DNA of 64,000 nt from Sphingosinicella microcystinivorans (GCF_027941835.1 NZ_CP116005.1:1441501-1505500), one strand, 5' to 3'. Positions 1 through 9,526 are shown, counted from the first letter of the stretch. Program-made: numbers and translations. The notes: generated by a model not told the origin, from the letters alone.

Positions 1-501
1 GCTGCCGTGCTCGCGGCTCACGAGGTTGGTGTGCTTGCCCTGCCAGCCGATCCCGGCGGCGGCGGCGAGCGGCTTTTCCATCACCGGCGCGGTGTCCACG
101 AACACCTTCACCTCGCCTTCGCCCGCGGCTTCCAGCAGCCGGCGCGCCAGCGCCTTCAGCCGCGCCTTGATCGTGTCGTGATAGTCCTGCCCCTGCGCGT
201 AGACGGAGATGACGCCGATGTCGGGATGATCGGCGTGGCGCAGCGGATCGAGGCCGGGCGCGTAGCTCATGCCCAGCATGATCACGGACTTCACGTCGTC
301 CCACAGCGCGCGCGGGCTTTCGCGGCGATCGGCCTTTTCCGCCATCCACAGCATGTCGCCGTGGCAGCCGTCCGCGATCCACGCCTTCAGCCGCGCGCCT
401 GCCGCCGGGGCCGCGTCGGCGGGCGCGACGCCGAGCGCGGAAAAGCCCAGCTCCGCCGCCTTCGCCTTGAGGTCCTTCAAGATTTTGTTCGTATCCACCA
501 T
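1..501 (-). CDS. queG: epoxyqueuosine reductase QueG (3' end outside window)
   Basis: The reverse strand encodes about 167 N-terminal residues beginning MVDTNKILKDLKAKAAELGF and continues off the left edge, so only the N-terminal half is visible. QueG is a cobalamin- and 4Fe-4S-dependent cytosolic enzyme that reduces epoxyqueuosine to queuosine in tRNA. The visible part matches the family N-terminal domain: the GFSALGVAPAD stretch, the PRALWDDVKSVIMLGMSYAPG segment and the VDTAPVMEKPLAAAAGIGWQGKHTN block near the cut. The 4Fe-4S ferredoxin region lies beyond the window and cannot be checked. It is divergent from the ABC exporter genes. Confidence 0.9.
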   Translation of the reverse strand, partial: MVDTNKILKDLKAKAAELGFSALGVAPADAAPAAGARLKAWIADGCHGDMLWMAEKADRRESPRALWDDVKSVIMLGMSYAPGLDPLRHADHPDIGVISVYAQGQDYHDTIKARLKALARRLLEAAGEGEVKVFVDTAPVMEKPLAAAAGIGWQGKHTNLVSREHGS

Positions 502-546
502 CTATTCATAGCATCGTCGCGGGTCTGCGTGTGAAGGATCGGGGTC

Positions 547-1485
547 TTGGACTACGCCATCGAAGTTGAAAACCTGTCCAAGCGCTTCGGCGACAAGCAG
601 GCGGTGGCGGGCGTCGACCTTCGCGTGCCCACGGGCGCGATCTACGGCTTCCTCGGCCAGAACGGCGCGGGCAAGACGACGACGCTGCGGATGCTGCTCG
701 GCATCCTCGAGCCCGACGGCGGGCATCGCCGCCTGCTCGGCTCGGACCGGCCGCTCTCCGTCGCCGCGCGTGTCGGCTATCTGCCCGAGGAGCGCGGCCT
801 CTACCCGGCGATGACGGCGCGGGAAGCCATAGCCTATGTCGGCGCACTGCGCGGCATGACGCTCGGCGCGGCGCGCGCGGGGGCCGATGCGCTGCTCGCC
901 GCGCACGGCCTCGGCCACGAGGCGAACGCGCGCATCCGCACCTTCTCGAAGGGCATGGCGCAGAAGGTGCAGCTTCTCGCCACCTTCGTGAACCGGCCCG
1001 ACCTCATCGTGCTCGACGAGCCCTTCTCGGGCCTCGACCCCGTCAACCAGCAGGACCTCGAGGCGATGATCCACGCCGAGCGCGCGCGCGGCGCGACCAT
1101 CCTGTTCTCGACGCACGTGATGGCGCACGCCGAGCGCATGTGCGACGGCCTCGTCATCATCGCGAACGGGCGCACCTGCTTTTCGGGCAGCGTCGACGCG
1201 GCGCGGGCGCGCCTGCCCTCCCGCGTCGTTCTCGTCACCGAGCGCCCGCTCGCCGATCTTCACGCGCTGCTGCCGCCGGACAGCACGGCCGAGGCCGTGC
1301 CGGGCGGGGGGAGCCGCTACCGCTTTCCGCTGCCGGCCGGCGGCATCGAGCCGCTGCTCGCGCGCCTCATCGAGACGGGGAGCGGCATCCGCGACATGCA
1401 CATCGAGCGCCCGACGCTGCACGACGCCTTCGTCGCCATCGTCGGCGAGGCGGACGCGCCCACTGAGGCGCGCGAGGCCGCATGA
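547..1485 (+). CDS. ABC exporter ATP-binding protein (NatA-like)
   Basis: Cytosolic ATPase subunit of an ABC-2-type exporter, 312 residues. The Walker A motif GQNGAGKTT is at residues 37-45. The signature loop is the variant FSKGMAQKVQ instead of LSGGQ, as in the NatA/CcmA branch, and is followed by Walker B LIVLDEPFSGLDP and the switch histidine in STHVMAHAE. The C-terminal 90 residues form the extra domain typical of NatA-like proteins. The start is TTG at 547; no ATG is available before the conserved N-terminus. It overlaps the permease gene by 4 bases (ATGA), implying translational coupling. The exported substrate cannot be read from the sequence. Confidence 0.9.
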   Translation: MDYAIEVENLSKRFGDKQAVAGVDLRVPTGAIYGFLGQNGAGKTTTLRMLLGILEPDGGHRRLLGSDRPLSVAARVGYLPEERGLYPAMTAREAIAYVGALRGMTLGAARAGADALLAAHGLGHEANARIRTFSKGMAQKVQLLATFVNRPDLIVLDEPFSGLDPVNQQDLEAMIHAERARGATILFSTHVMAHAERMCDGLVIIANGRTCFSGSVDAARARLPSRVVLVTERPLADLHALLPPDSTAEAVPGGGSRYRFPLPAGGIEPLLARLIETGSGIRDMHIERPTLHDAFVAIVGEADAPTEAREAA

Positions 1486-2846
1486 TCCGCGCGACGTTCG
1501 TCATCGCCCGCCGCGACATCATGGCGACGATCCTGTCGCGGGGCTTCCTCATCTGGCTTGCGATGCCGGTCATCGGCCTTGCCTTCGCGGTGTTCGCGTC
1601 GGTCGTCGGCGGACCGCGCGAGGCGGCATCGGCGCCGCAGGCGGTCGCGGTGATCGACCCGGCCGGCGACTTCGCGCCGTGGGTGCAGGCGGTGGCGGCG
1701 CGCGAGCGCACGCGGACGGCCTACGAGCGGCTTCGCGCCGGCCATGCCGACACGGCGGCGTTCGCAAGGCCCGCCGCGCTGCTCACCGATGCCGAGCTCG
1801 ATGCGCTGGCGAAGCGCGAGGATGTCGCCGCCGTCGCCGCGCTCGGGGCGCCGTCGTTCGTCCACGTCAGCGCCGGGGCGGACCCGGAGGCGCAGGCGCG
1901 CCGGCTGTTGTCCGGCAAGAGCCGGTTCGCCGCCGCGCTCGTCGCCGCGCCGGACGGGCTCACGCTGTTCACCGCCGGCAAGGCCCCGGCCACCGAGCGC
2001 ATCCGCACGCTCGCCGGGCTTGCCTGGACGAAGCGCGCGCTCGCGGCGGACGGTCTCGCCCCGCGCATCGAGGCGGTGCGTGCGGCGCAGCCGGACGTCG
2101 CCGTCACCGTCCTCGACGAAGGCGCGCAGCCTGCCGGGCGGCGCGGCGCGCCGGTGCTCTCCACGGGCGCGGCGACCGTGCTCTTCGCGCTCATCTCGCT
2201 GCTCGCGGGCGCGCTCCTCTCCAACATGGTCGAGGAGAAGTCGAACAAGATCATCGAGGTGCTGGTCGCCGCCGTGCCGGTTCCTGCCATCTACGCGGGC
2301 AAGCTCATCGCCATGCTCGCCGTGTCGCTGATCGGCATCGCCGTGTGGGGCCTGCTGTTCGGCGGCGGCCTCATGCTCGCGGCGGCGCAGATGCCCGCCG
2401 GGCTGATCCCGACGCCGCCGCGCGGCTGGCCGGAGCTGCTGGCGCTCGGCATCGCCTATTTTTCCTGCGCCTATCTCATCTACGGCGCGATCTACCTCGG
2501 CATCGGTAGCCTCTGCTCGACGATCCGCGAGGTGCAGACGCTGTCGATGCCCGTCACCATCCTGCAGATGGTGATCCTGATCTCGACGCTCGGCGCGCTC
2601 GCGAATCCCGGCGGCCTCTGGCACGGCTTCGTGTCGTGGTTCCCGCTGTCGGCGCCCTACATGATGCTGGGCCGCGCAGCGGCCGATACGGGCCTCGGCC
2701 TGCATCTCGCGTCGATCGCCTGGCAGCTCGCCTTCGCGGCGCTGGTGATCGCGCTCGCCGCGCGGCTGTTCCGCTACGGCGTGCTGCGTTCAGGCCCGCC
2801 GCCCGGCCTCCGCCAGCTTGCGGGCCTGAAGCCGCGCGCTGCTTAA
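1482..2846 (+). CDS. ABC-2 type exporter permease (NatB-like)
   Basis: Membrane subunit of 454 residues partnering the preceding ATPase. There is one N-terminal membrane span around residues 20-42, a periplasmic domain of roughly 180 residues, then a cluster of five or more spans from about residue 225. The stretch LLSNMVEEKSNKIIEVLVA just after the second span is the conserved ABC-2 permease signature. The large periplasmic insert resembles NatB and DUF3533-type exporters. Its stop codon shares the palindrome TTAA with the stop of the convergent SDR gene, so the two genes end on the same four bases. Possible substrates include ions, lipids or peptides; none can be assigned. Confidence 0.88.
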   Translation: MIRATFVIARRDIMATILSRGFLIWLAMPVIGLAFAVFASVVGGPREAASAPQAVAVIDPAGDFAPWVQAVAARERTRTAYERLRAGHADTAAFARPAALLTDAELDALAKREDVAAVAALGAPSFVHVSAGADPEAQARRLLSGKSRFAAALVAAPDGLTLFTAGKAPATERIRTLAGLAWTKRALAADGLAPRIEAVRAAQPDVAVTVLDEGAQPAGRRGAPVLSTGAATVLFALISLLAGALLSNMVEEKSNKIIEVLVAAVPVPAIYAGKLIAMLAVSLIGIAVWGLLFGGGLMLAAAQMPAGLIPTPPRGWPELLALGIAYFSCAYLIYGAIYLGIGSLCSTIREVQTLSMPVTILQMVILISTLGALANPGGLWHGFVSWFPLSAPYMMLGRAAADTGLGLHLASIAWQLAFAALVIALAARLFRYGVLRSGPPPGLRQLAGLKPRAA

Positions 2847-3622
2847 CGCGGCGCCATGCGGATGCCGCCGTCGAGGCGCACGTCCTCGCCGTTGAAATAG
2901 CCGATGGTGATCATCGCGAGCGCGAGCTTCGCATATTCCTCCGGCTCGCCGAGGCGCTTGGGGAACGGCACGGAGGCGGCGAGCGCCGCCTTCACGTTGT
3001 CGGGCGCGGCCTGCATCAGCGGCGTATTGAAGATGCCGGGCAGGATCGTGTTGACGCGGATGCCCTCGCTCATCAGGTCGCGCGCGACGGGGAGCGTCAT
3101 GCCGACGACGCCGCCCTTGGAGGCCGAATAGGCGGCCTGCCCCATCTGGCCATCTTCGGCAGCCACGGACGCGGTGTTGACGATGGCGCCGCGCTCGCCG
3201 TCTTCCAGCGGATCGAGCGTCAGCATTCCGGCCGCCGACTTCGCGATGCAGCGGAACGTGCCGACGAGGTTGATCTGGATGACCTTGTTGAAGGCGTCGA
3301 GCGGGAAGTGCTTGATCGCGCCGGTGGCCTTGTCGCGGCCCGCGGTCTTGATGGCGTTGCCGACGCCCGCGCAGTTCACGAGGATGCGCTCCTGCCCGTG
3401 CGCGGCGCGCGCCCTGGCGAAGCCCGCGTCGACCGATTCGTCGCTCGTCACGTCGACATTACAGAAGATGCCGCCGATCTCGGCGGCGACCGCCTCGCCC
3501 TTCTCGGCGTTCATGTCGAAGATGGCGACCTTCGCGCCTTCCTTGGCGAGCGCGCGGGCCGTCGCCGCGCCGAGGCCGGAGGCCGCGCCCGTCACGACCG
3601 CTGCCGTTCCTGCAAGCTTCAT
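2843..3622 (-). CDS. short-chain dehydrogenase/reductase, HSD10-like 3-hydroxyacyl-CoA dehydrogenase
   Basis: NAD-dependent classical SDR of 259 residues. The cofactor motif TGAASGLG is at 11-18, followed by NVDVT, NCAG at 83-86, Asn118, Ser152 and the catalytic pair Tyr165/Lys169 in YSASK. The sequence pattern (FNKVIQINLVGTF, GAIVNTASVAAEDGQMGQAAYSASKGG) is that of type II 3-hydroxyacyl-CoA or 3-hydroxy-2-methylbutyryl-CoA dehydrogenases (HSD17B10-like). A role in fatty acid or isoleucine breakdown is therefore likely, fitting the nearby acyl-CoA ligase. The start at 3622 was chosen because GGGAGATCAGGA precedes it; an open frame extends 42 codons further without homology. Confidence 0.88.
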   Translation of the reverse strand: MKLAGTAAVVTGAASGLGAATARALAKEGAKVAIFDMNAEKGEAVAAEIGGIFCNVDVTSDESVDAGFARARAAHGQERILVNCAGVGNAIKTAGRDKATGAIKHFPLDAFNKVIQINLVGTFRCIAKSAAGMLTLDPLEDGERGAIVNTASVAAEDGQMGQAAYSASKGGVVGMTLPVARDLMSEGIRVNTILPGIFNTPLMQAAPDNVKAALAASVPFPKRLGEPEEYAKLALAMITIGYFNGEDVRLDGGIRMAPR

Positions 3623-3707
3623 TCCTGATCTCCCGTGTGAAAAACTGCCTGTCGCGCGCCTTCCTAATCGAAGCGGCGGCGGGAGCAACCTCTCCACATG
3701 CGAAGGT

Positions 3708-4619
3708 TCAGTCGAGCGGCGGCGTGCTTGCGGGACCCCGCCGGGCAAGCACCGCCTCGCGGTAGGCGAGATAGATGGCGCTGCCGAGGATGAGTGCGCC
3801 GCCCAGCAGCGTGATGCCGTCCACGGTCTCGCCGAACAGCCATGTGCCGATGGCGACGGTGAGGCCGAAGCGCACGAAATCGTAGGGCATCACGGCGGTC
3901 GCCTCTGCGATGGCGAAGGCGCGCGTCGTGGCGATCTGCGCGATGAGCGTGCCCGCGCCGATGCCGAGGATGTAGAGCCACGACAGTCCCGACGGTGTCG
4001 TCCAGAACGCGAGGGCGACGAGGAATGTCGGCAGCACCGGCAGCGCGAAGCTCCAGAACACCACCGCCAGTGGGCGGGCGATCCCCACGAGCCGCTTGAT
4101 GGCGATGATCGAGAAAGCGATCGCACCGGCCGCGATGACGGCCGAGACGATGCCGGGCGTCAGCGGCTGCGCGCCGGGCCGCAGCACGACGAGCACGCCC
4201 GCGAAGCCCGCGAGCAAGGCGCCGATCCGCCGCGCGCGCAGCGTCTCGCCCAGGAACAGCGCCGCGCCGGCGGTCGCGAAGATCGGTGCGGCGAAGGTGA
4301 TCGCCTGCACCGTGGCGAGCGGTGCGTTCGCCACGGCGTAGAAGACCGTGAACATGCCGATCACGCCGCTCGTCGCGCGCACGGCATGGCTTTTCCATTG
4401 GCGCGGCGATGCGATCGAGGGATCGCGCAGGATGATCGGCAGGATCAGCAGCAGCCCGGCGAGGTTGCGCCAGAAGACGAGCGCGAACGGATGGATGGTC
4501 TCGCTCGCCAGCCGGATGAAGACCCACGCCGCGCAGAAGCCCACGGCGGCGACGAGAATCCATGCCGCGCCCGCGAGCGGCCGGTTTGCGGAAGCGGCGC
4601 TACTTGTAGAGGGCGTCAA
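3708..4619 (-). CDS. EamA/DMT-family transporter
   Basis: Integral inner-membrane protein of 303 residues with about ten hydrophobic segments in two five-helix repeats. The repeats start near residue 18 (AAWILVAAVGFCAAWVFIRL) and near residue 150, as expected for two EamA domains of the drug/metabolite transporter superfamily. A motif such as LGETL near the end of each repeat (FLGETLRARR, LFGETVDGIT) is typical. The start overlaps the end of the acyl-CoA ligase gene by 20 bases, so the two are probably cotranscribed. The transported metabolite is unknown. Confidence 0.88.
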   Translation of the reverse strand: MTPSTSSAASANRPLAGAAWILVAAVGFCAAWVFIRLASETIHPFALVFWRNLAGLLLILPIILRDPSIASPRQWKSHAVRATSGVIGMFTVFYAVANAPLATVQAITFAAPIFATAGAALFLGETLRARRIGALLAGFAGVLVVLRPGAQPLTPGIVSAVIAAGAIAFSIIAIKRLVGIARPLAVVFWSFALPVLPTFLVALAFWTTPSGLSWLYILGIGAGTLIAQIATTRAFAIAEATAVMPYDFVRFGLTVAIGTWLFGETVDGITLLGGALILGSAIYLAYREAVLARRGPASTPPLD

Positions 4620-6402
4620 GTCGCTCCCCGTAGACCTGCTTCAGCACGTGCCGCCGGATCTTCATCGACGGCGTCATCTGCTCGTTCTCCACGGTGAACG
4701 CCTCGTCGGCGACGATCACGCGCCGCACCTTCTCGATCACCGAGAGCTGGGCGTTCACGCGGTCCACCGCCGCGGCGATGGCGCGGTGGAACTCGGGGAT
4801 GCCTTTCAACATCGCGAGATCGCCGGAATGGCCGTTCGCCGCGGCCCATTCGGCCGACCATTCGGGGTCCGGCACCACGAGGCCCACGAGGTGCGGCCGC
4901 TTGTCGCCGTAGACCATCGCCTGCAGGATTTCGGGTTGCAGCGTCAGCATCCCCTCGACGCGTTGCGGCGCGACATTGTCGCCCTTGTCGTTGACGATGA
5001 TGTCCTTCTTGCGGTCGGTGATGACGATGTGGCCGTCCGCGTCGATATGGCCGATGTCGCCCGTGTGCAGCCAGCCGTCCTTCAGCACGCGCTCGGTTTC
5101 CGCCGGGTTCTGCCAGTAGCCGTGCATCACGAGTTCGCCGCGCACCAGGATCTCGCCGTCCTCGGCGATGCGGACCTCGACGCCCTTCAGCGCGGGGCCG
5201 ACGCTGTGCATCTTCAGCTTCGCGCGCGGACGGTTGCAGGAGATCACCGGCGCCGCCTCGGTCTGGCCGTAGCCTTGCAGCAGCGTGACGCCGAGCGCGG
5301 CGAAGAAGATGCCGACCTCGGGATTGAGCGGCGCGCCGCCCGCCACCATCGCCTTCAGCCGTCCGCCGAGGCGGCCCTGCACCTTCTTGCGGATCGTGCG
5401 GTCGAGCAGCAGGTCGAGCGGCTTGTCGGTGAGCGGCAGCCGCCCCTTCTCGTAGCGCTTGCGCCCCAGTTTCAGCGCTTGCTCCAGCATCCACGCCGCC
5501 GCGCCGCCCTGCTTCTCGATCGCCTTCGACATGCGCTGGCGCAGCACCTCGAACAGGCGCGGCACCACCACCATGATCGTCGGGCGCGTCTCCTCGATGT
5601 TGGACGCGAGCTTCTCGAGGCCTTCCGAATAATAGATCTCGCCGCCGAGCGCGATGGGCAGGAACTGGCCGCCGGTGTGCTCGTAGGCGTGGCTCAGCGG
5701 CAGGAACGACAGGAAGGTCTCGGTGCCCTTCGGGAAGTCGTTCCAGAGGATGTCCTCGCAGCCCGAGAGGTTGCAGAGGATCGCGCCGTGATGCTGGCAG
5801 ACGCCGCGCGGCGCGCCGCCGGTGCCGCTCGTGTAGATGATGCACGCCATGTCGCCGCGCTGCATGGTCGCGCCCGCGCGCACGGCGGCGACGTCGCCCG
5901 TGTGCGCCGCCATCAACGCCGACCAGTCGATGAGTTCGGCGCCGCTCGCCTGCCCGATGCGCAGCGTCTCCATGCCGATCACCTGGCGGCAGTTCGTGGA
6001 GCGGTAGACGGCGGGGAGCAGCACCTTGGCGAGCTTCGCGTTGGAGACGATCGCCGCCTTCGCGCCGCTGTTCTCGAGGATGTGCAGATGGTCGCGCTCG
6101 GTGTTCGTCGTGTAGGTCGGCACGGTGATCGCGCCCGCCGCCATGATGGCGAGGTCGGCGATGCACCATTCGGGCCGGTTCTCGCTCACCAGCACGACGC
6201 GGTCGCCCTTGCCGATGCCGCGCGCATTGAGCGCCGTCGCCAGCGTCGCCACCTGCTGCGCCGCCTCGGCCCATGTCGTCGCCCGCCACGCGCCGCCCAC
6301 CTTGGCGTGCAGCATGGCGCGCTTGCCGCGCCGTTCCGCCTGGTTGAAGAACATCTCGACGAGGTTCGGCCAGGTTTCAGCCGTTTGCCCTGCCGTTTTC
6401 AT
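4600..6402 (-). CDS. AMP-dependent long-chain acyl-CoA synthetase (FadD-like)
   Basis: ANL-superfamily adenylate-forming enzyme of 600 residues that activates fatty acids to acyl-CoA with ATP. The phosphate-binding loop reads YTSGTGGAPRG, followed by SFLPLSHAYEHT, the adenine-binding GYGQTEAAP block and the hinge HTGDIGHIDADGHIVITDRKKD. The length and the long middle region place it with the long-chain ligases (FAA1/FAD15 type) rather than short-chain AcsA-type enzymes. The downstream EamA gene overlaps it by 20 bases. It is likely peripherally bound to the inner membrane. The chain-length preference cannot be read. Confidence 0.92.
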   Translation of the reverse strand: MKTAGQTAETWPNLVEMFFNQAERRGKRAMLHAKVGGAWRATTWAEAAQQVATLATALNARGIGKGDRVVLVSENRPEWCIADLAIMAAGAITVPTYTTNTERDHLHILENSGAKAAIVSNAKLAKVLLPAVYRSTNCRQVIGMETLRIGQASGAELIDWSALMAAHTGDVAAVRAGATMQRGDMACIIYTSGTGGAPRGVCQHHGAILCNLSGCEDILWNDFPKGTETFLSFLPLSHAYEHTGGQFLPIALGGEIYYSEGLEKLASNIEETRPTIMVVVPRLFEVLRQRMSKAIEKQGGAAAWMLEQALKLGRKRYEKGRLPLTDKPLDLLLDRTIRKKVQGRLGGRLKAMVAGGAPLNPEVGIFFAALGVTLLQGYGQTEAAPVISCNRPRAKLKMHSVGPALKGVEVRIAEDGEILVRGELVMHGYWQNPAETERVLKDGWLHTGDIGHIDADGHIVITDRKKDIIVNDKGDNVAPQRVEGMLTLQPEILQAMVYGDKRPHLVGLVVPDPEWSAEWAAANGHSGDLAMLKGIPEFHRAIAAAVDRVNAQLSVIEKVRRVIVADEAFTVENEQMTPSMKIRRHVLKQVYGERLDALYK

Positions 6403-6438
6403 CGGTTCGTCTCCTCCCCGGATCGGCCTCGCGCCGCC

Positions 6439-8181
6439 CTAAAGGCCGGCGACCGCGCCTTCGCTGCGCGGGTCGGCGCCGCCGATCCATCCCCTTGATT
6501 TTCGTTCTATGCCGTTCGCCTTCAGCGGCAGTTTCGCCGCGGTCGGCGCGTGCCCCTTTTCGGTCAGCGCCGGGATCATCGCTTCCAGCCGCGATCCCGC
6601 CTCGATGGTGACGCGGTTCCCCGGCGCGTAGATCTGCGGCAGCGCGATCGCGTCCTCCACGTCCATCTCCCAGTCGAGCACGCCGACCAGCGCCTTCGCC
6701 ACCTGCGCGATGATCGTCGATCCGCCCGCCGCGCCGATCGCCAGCAAGGGCTTCCCGGAAGGGTCGTAGACGATGGTGGGCGCCATGGAGCTGCGCGGAC
6801 GCTTGCCGGGCTGCACGCGGTTCGGCGCGGGCTTGCCGTCCGCCTCGGGCAGCATCGAGAAGTCGGTCAGCTCGTTGTTGAGGAAGAAGCCGTTGACGGT
6901 GAGGCCGCTGCCCCACGTGCCCTCGATGGTGGACGTGTAGCTCGCGACGTCGCCCTGCCGGTCGGCGGCGGCGAAATGCGAGGTGGAGGGCACTTCCCCG
7001 TCCGGGACGCGCGCCACGTCGCCCGCGCCCGGCGGGGTTCCGGCCTCGACGCGCTCCGCCGCCCTCGCCGGGTCGATCAGCGCGCCGCGCGCCGAGAGAT
7101 AGGCGGGATCGACGAGGCCCGCGGTCGGCACGGGGACGAAATCGGGGTCGCCGAGGTACGCCTCGCGGTCGGCATAGGCGAGCCTCATGCTTTCGGCGAT
7201 CAGGTGCCAGCTTTCCGGGCTGTTCGGGCCGAGCGCCCTGAGGTCGAAGCGTTCGAGCTGCTTCAGGATGGCGAGCACGGTGGTGCCGCCCGAGGACGGC
7301 GGCGCCATGCCGCAGACGCGCCATGTCCGGTAGGCGCCGCACACGGGGTCGCGCCACACGGCCTTGTAGCTCCCGAGATCGCCGACCGTCATCGCCTGCG
7401 GGTTCTTCGGCGCGCTCGCCACGGCGTTCACCAGCCGCGCCGCCTCCGCCCCGCGGTAGAAGGCGTCGGGGCCGTCCTTCGCGAGCTTTTCGAAAAAGCG
7501 GGCGAGCATGGGGTTGCGGATCGTCTCGCCGGCAAGGCGCGGCGTGTCGTCGGCATGGAAGAAGGTCGCCTTCGCCCATTCGGTCATGCCCGCGTGCTGC
7601 GGCCGCGCCGCCAGCATCTCGTGCAGCCGCGGGCTCATCTCGAAGCCGTCGCGCGCCAGCCGGATCGCCGGTTCGAACAGCTTCGCCCACGGCAGGCGGC
7701 CGAAGCGCGCGTGCGCCATCGCCATCAGCCGGATGTTGCCGGGCACGCCGACGCTCTTGCCGCCGGGCACGGCCTCGCGGAACGGCATCGGCGTGCCGTC
7801 GGCCTGAAGGAACATGGTCGGCGTTGCCGCCTTCGGCGCCGTTTCGCGGCCGTCGATCGTGTAGAGCCTGCCGCTTTCGGCGTCGTGGTAGAGCAGGAAG
7901 CCGCCGCCGCCGATGCCCGACGACTGCGGCTCCACCACGGTCAGCGCCAGCATGGTGGCGAGCGCGGCGTCCGCGGCGCTGCCGCCAGCCGCCAGCATCG
8001 CCTTGCCCGCGTCTGCCGCCAGCGGGTGCGCCGCGGAGACGAGGCTGCTGTAGACGGGGCTGTCGTCGTCGAACGCCGGCGGCGGCAGCGCGGCGGACGG
8101 CGCGGGCGCCTGCGCGGCGCAGGCGGCGAGACCCAGGAAAAGCGCGCCTGTCGCGGCGCGGGCGATCGGATGTGTGAGCAC
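6439..8181 (-). CDS. ggt: gamma-glutamyltransferase precursor (glutathione hydrolase), lipoprotein-like
   Basis: Ntn-hydrolase of 580 residues that transfers or hydrolyses the gamma-glutamyl group of glutathione in the periplasm. The conserved early segment is AMLAAGGSAADAALATMLALTVVEPQSSGIGGGGF. The autoprocessing and catalytic nucleophile is Thr400 in the motif STSHF, and SSMAPTIVYDPSGKPLLAIGAAGGSTI forms the C-terminal oxyanion region. The N-terminus holds a hydrophobic stretch ending LGLAAC, a lipobox, so it is probably a lipoprotein. The GTG start at 8181 puts that signal directly at the N-terminus, though no strong ribosome site precedes it. It lies 41 bases from pyrD on the same strand. 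Confidence 0.93.
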   Translation of the reverse strand: MLTHPIARAATGALFLGLAACAAQAPAPSAALPPPAFDDDSPVYSSLVSAAHPLAADAGKAMLAAGGSAADAALATMLALTVVEPQSSGIGGGGFLLYHDAESGRLYTIDGRETAPKAATPTMFLQADGTPMPFREAVPGGKSVGVPGNIRLMAMAHARFGRLPWAKLFEPAIRLARDGFEMSPRLHEMLAARPQHAGMTEWAKATFFHADDTPRLAGETIRNPMLARFFEKLAKDGPDAFYRGAEAARLVNAVASAPKNPQAMTVGDLGSYKAVWRDPVCGAYRTWRVCGMAPPSSGGTTVLAILKQLERFDLRALGPNSPESWHLIAESMRLAYADREAYLGDPDFVPVPTAGLVDPAYLSARGALIDPARAAERVEAGTPPGAGDVARVPDGEVPSTSHFAAADRQGDVASYTSTIEGTWGSGLTVNGFFLNNELTDFSMLPEADGKPAPNRVQPGKRPRSSMAPTIVYDPSGKPLLAIGAAGGSTIIAQVAKALVGVLDWEMDVEDAIALPQIYAPGNRVTIEAGSRLEAMIPALTEKGHAPTAAKLPLKANGIERKSRGWIGGADPRSEGAVAGL

Positions 8182-8222
8182 GCTGACGTCATAGGACGCC
8201 GGGCCGCGCCGGGGCAAGGTTT

Positions 8223-9275
8223 CTAGGCGTCGGCGCCCACGGCCTGCGAGACGCGCTCGAAGCCGTCTGCCCTGAGGTGCGCGGCCAGCCCCGTCTTGAT
8301 CGCGCCGACGAGGCCCGGCCCCTGATAGACGAGCGCCGTGTAGAGCTGGACGAGGCTCGCGCCCGCGCGGATCTTCCGATAGGCGTCGTCGGCGCTCGCG
8401 ATGCCGCCGACGCCGATCAGCGGCACCGCGCCCACGGTCGCCTGCCGGAACGCCCGCAGCACCTCCGTCGATCGCGCCATCAGCGGCCGTCCGGACAGCC
8501 CGCCCGCTTCCGGGGCGTGCCGGCTTTTCAGCGTGTCCGGCCGCGCGATCGTGGTGTTCGAGACGACGAGGCCGTCGATCCCCGCCGCCACCACCGCGAC
8601 CGCGATGTCGCCGATGTCGGCGTCGGTGACGTCGGGGGCCACTTTCAGGAAGATCGGCGTCTTGCGATGGCCGCGCGCCTCGATGACGCGGCCGAGCAGC
8701 CCTGAAAGCTCGTCCTTCGATTGCAGGGTGCGCAGGCCGGGCGTGTTGGGCGAGCTGATGTTGACGGTGATGTAGTCGACGAAGGGCGCGGCGTGCTCCA
8801 CGGACAGCGCGTAATCGGCGATGCGGTCGCGCGAGTCCTTGTTGGCGCCGACGTTGAGGCCGGTCACGCCGCGCGGACCCCGGTTCCAGGCGCGTTCCTT
8901 GAACTTGTCGAGCGCCTGTTCGAGGCCGTCGTTGTTGAAGCCGAGCCGGTTGATCACCGCCTGGTCCTCGGTCAGGCGGAACATGCGCGGCTTCGGGTTG
9001 CCCGGCTGCGGCAGCGGCGTCACCGTTCCCGCCTCCACGAAGCCGAAGCCGAGCCGCAGCAGCGGGTTCAGGGCCTCGGCGTTCTTGTCGAAGCCCGCGG
9101 CGATGCCGACCGGGTTCGAAAAGCGCAGCCCCGCCACGGTGGTCCGCAGGCTGGGCGGGTCTTCGGGAAGCCGCGACGACGGCATCGCGCCGAGCATCCG
9201 TAAGGTCAGGCGGTGCGCGCGTTCGGCATCGAGCTTGAAGAGGACGGGGCGGACCAGCCCGTAAGGGATCTGCAT
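8223..9275 (-). CDS. pyrD: dihydroorotate dehydrogenase (quinone), class 2
   Basis: Membrane-associated FMN enzyme of 350 residues that oxidises dihydroorotate to orotate in pyrimidine synthesis, passing electrons to ubiquinone. It has the class 2 N-terminal amphipathic helix (residues 1-40, FKLDAERAHRLTL). The FMN/substrate loops follow: GIAAGFDKNAEALNPLL, TVTPLPQPGNPKPR, NRLGFNNDGL and NISSPNTPGLR, which carries the catalytic serine. LKVAPDVTD and GVGGIASADDAY complete the barrel. Its 5' end faces the long gene-free region with the small-RNA candidates. Confidence 0.95.
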   Translation of the reverse strand: MQIPYGLVRPVLFKLDAERAHRLTLRMLGAMPSSRLPEDPPSLRTTVAGLRFSNPVGIAAGFDKNAEALNPLLRLGFGFVEAGTVTPLPQPGNPKPRMFRLTEDQAVINRLGFNNDGLEQALDKFKERAWNRGPRGVTGLNVGANKDSRDRIADYALSVEHAAPFVDYITVNISSPNTPGLRTLQSKDELSGLLGRVIEARGHRKTPIFLKVAPDVTDADIGDIAVAVVAAGIDGLVVSNTTIARPDTLKSRHAPEAGGLSGRPLMARSTEVLRAFRQATVGAVPLIGVGGIASADDAYRKIRAGASLVQLYTALVYQGPGLVGAIKTGLAAHLRADGFERVSQAVGADA

Positions 9276-9526
9276 ATGACGTCAGCCTTAGCGCAGCGAC
9301 GGCCCCGCGGTCAAAAGGAAGCGCGCGGGTTCCGGCGGCCGACACCCGCGGGTTTCAGGGCGCCCGGCCGCGGCGGATGCGCGACTCGGCGGCCGTGCGG
9401 AACGGCGGCGTCCGCCGAACCGCCGCCGCGCGCCCGGCGGTTGCCGCCCGCCGCCATGATCCTCCGGCATAAACCTCTGGATCGAAACACGAAGCCGGTC
9501 CGATGTCGGATTCGTACAATCCACGG

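Noticed and set aside
4348-6498. A plus-strand open frame of over 700 codons opposite the acyl-CoA ligase gene, and similar long antisense frames elsewhere (for example 60779-62098, 62271-63908)
   Set aside because: They are by-products of GC-rich codon bias: compositionally monotonous, full of Arg/His/Ala, with no family motif, and lie opposite genes with clear catalytic residues.
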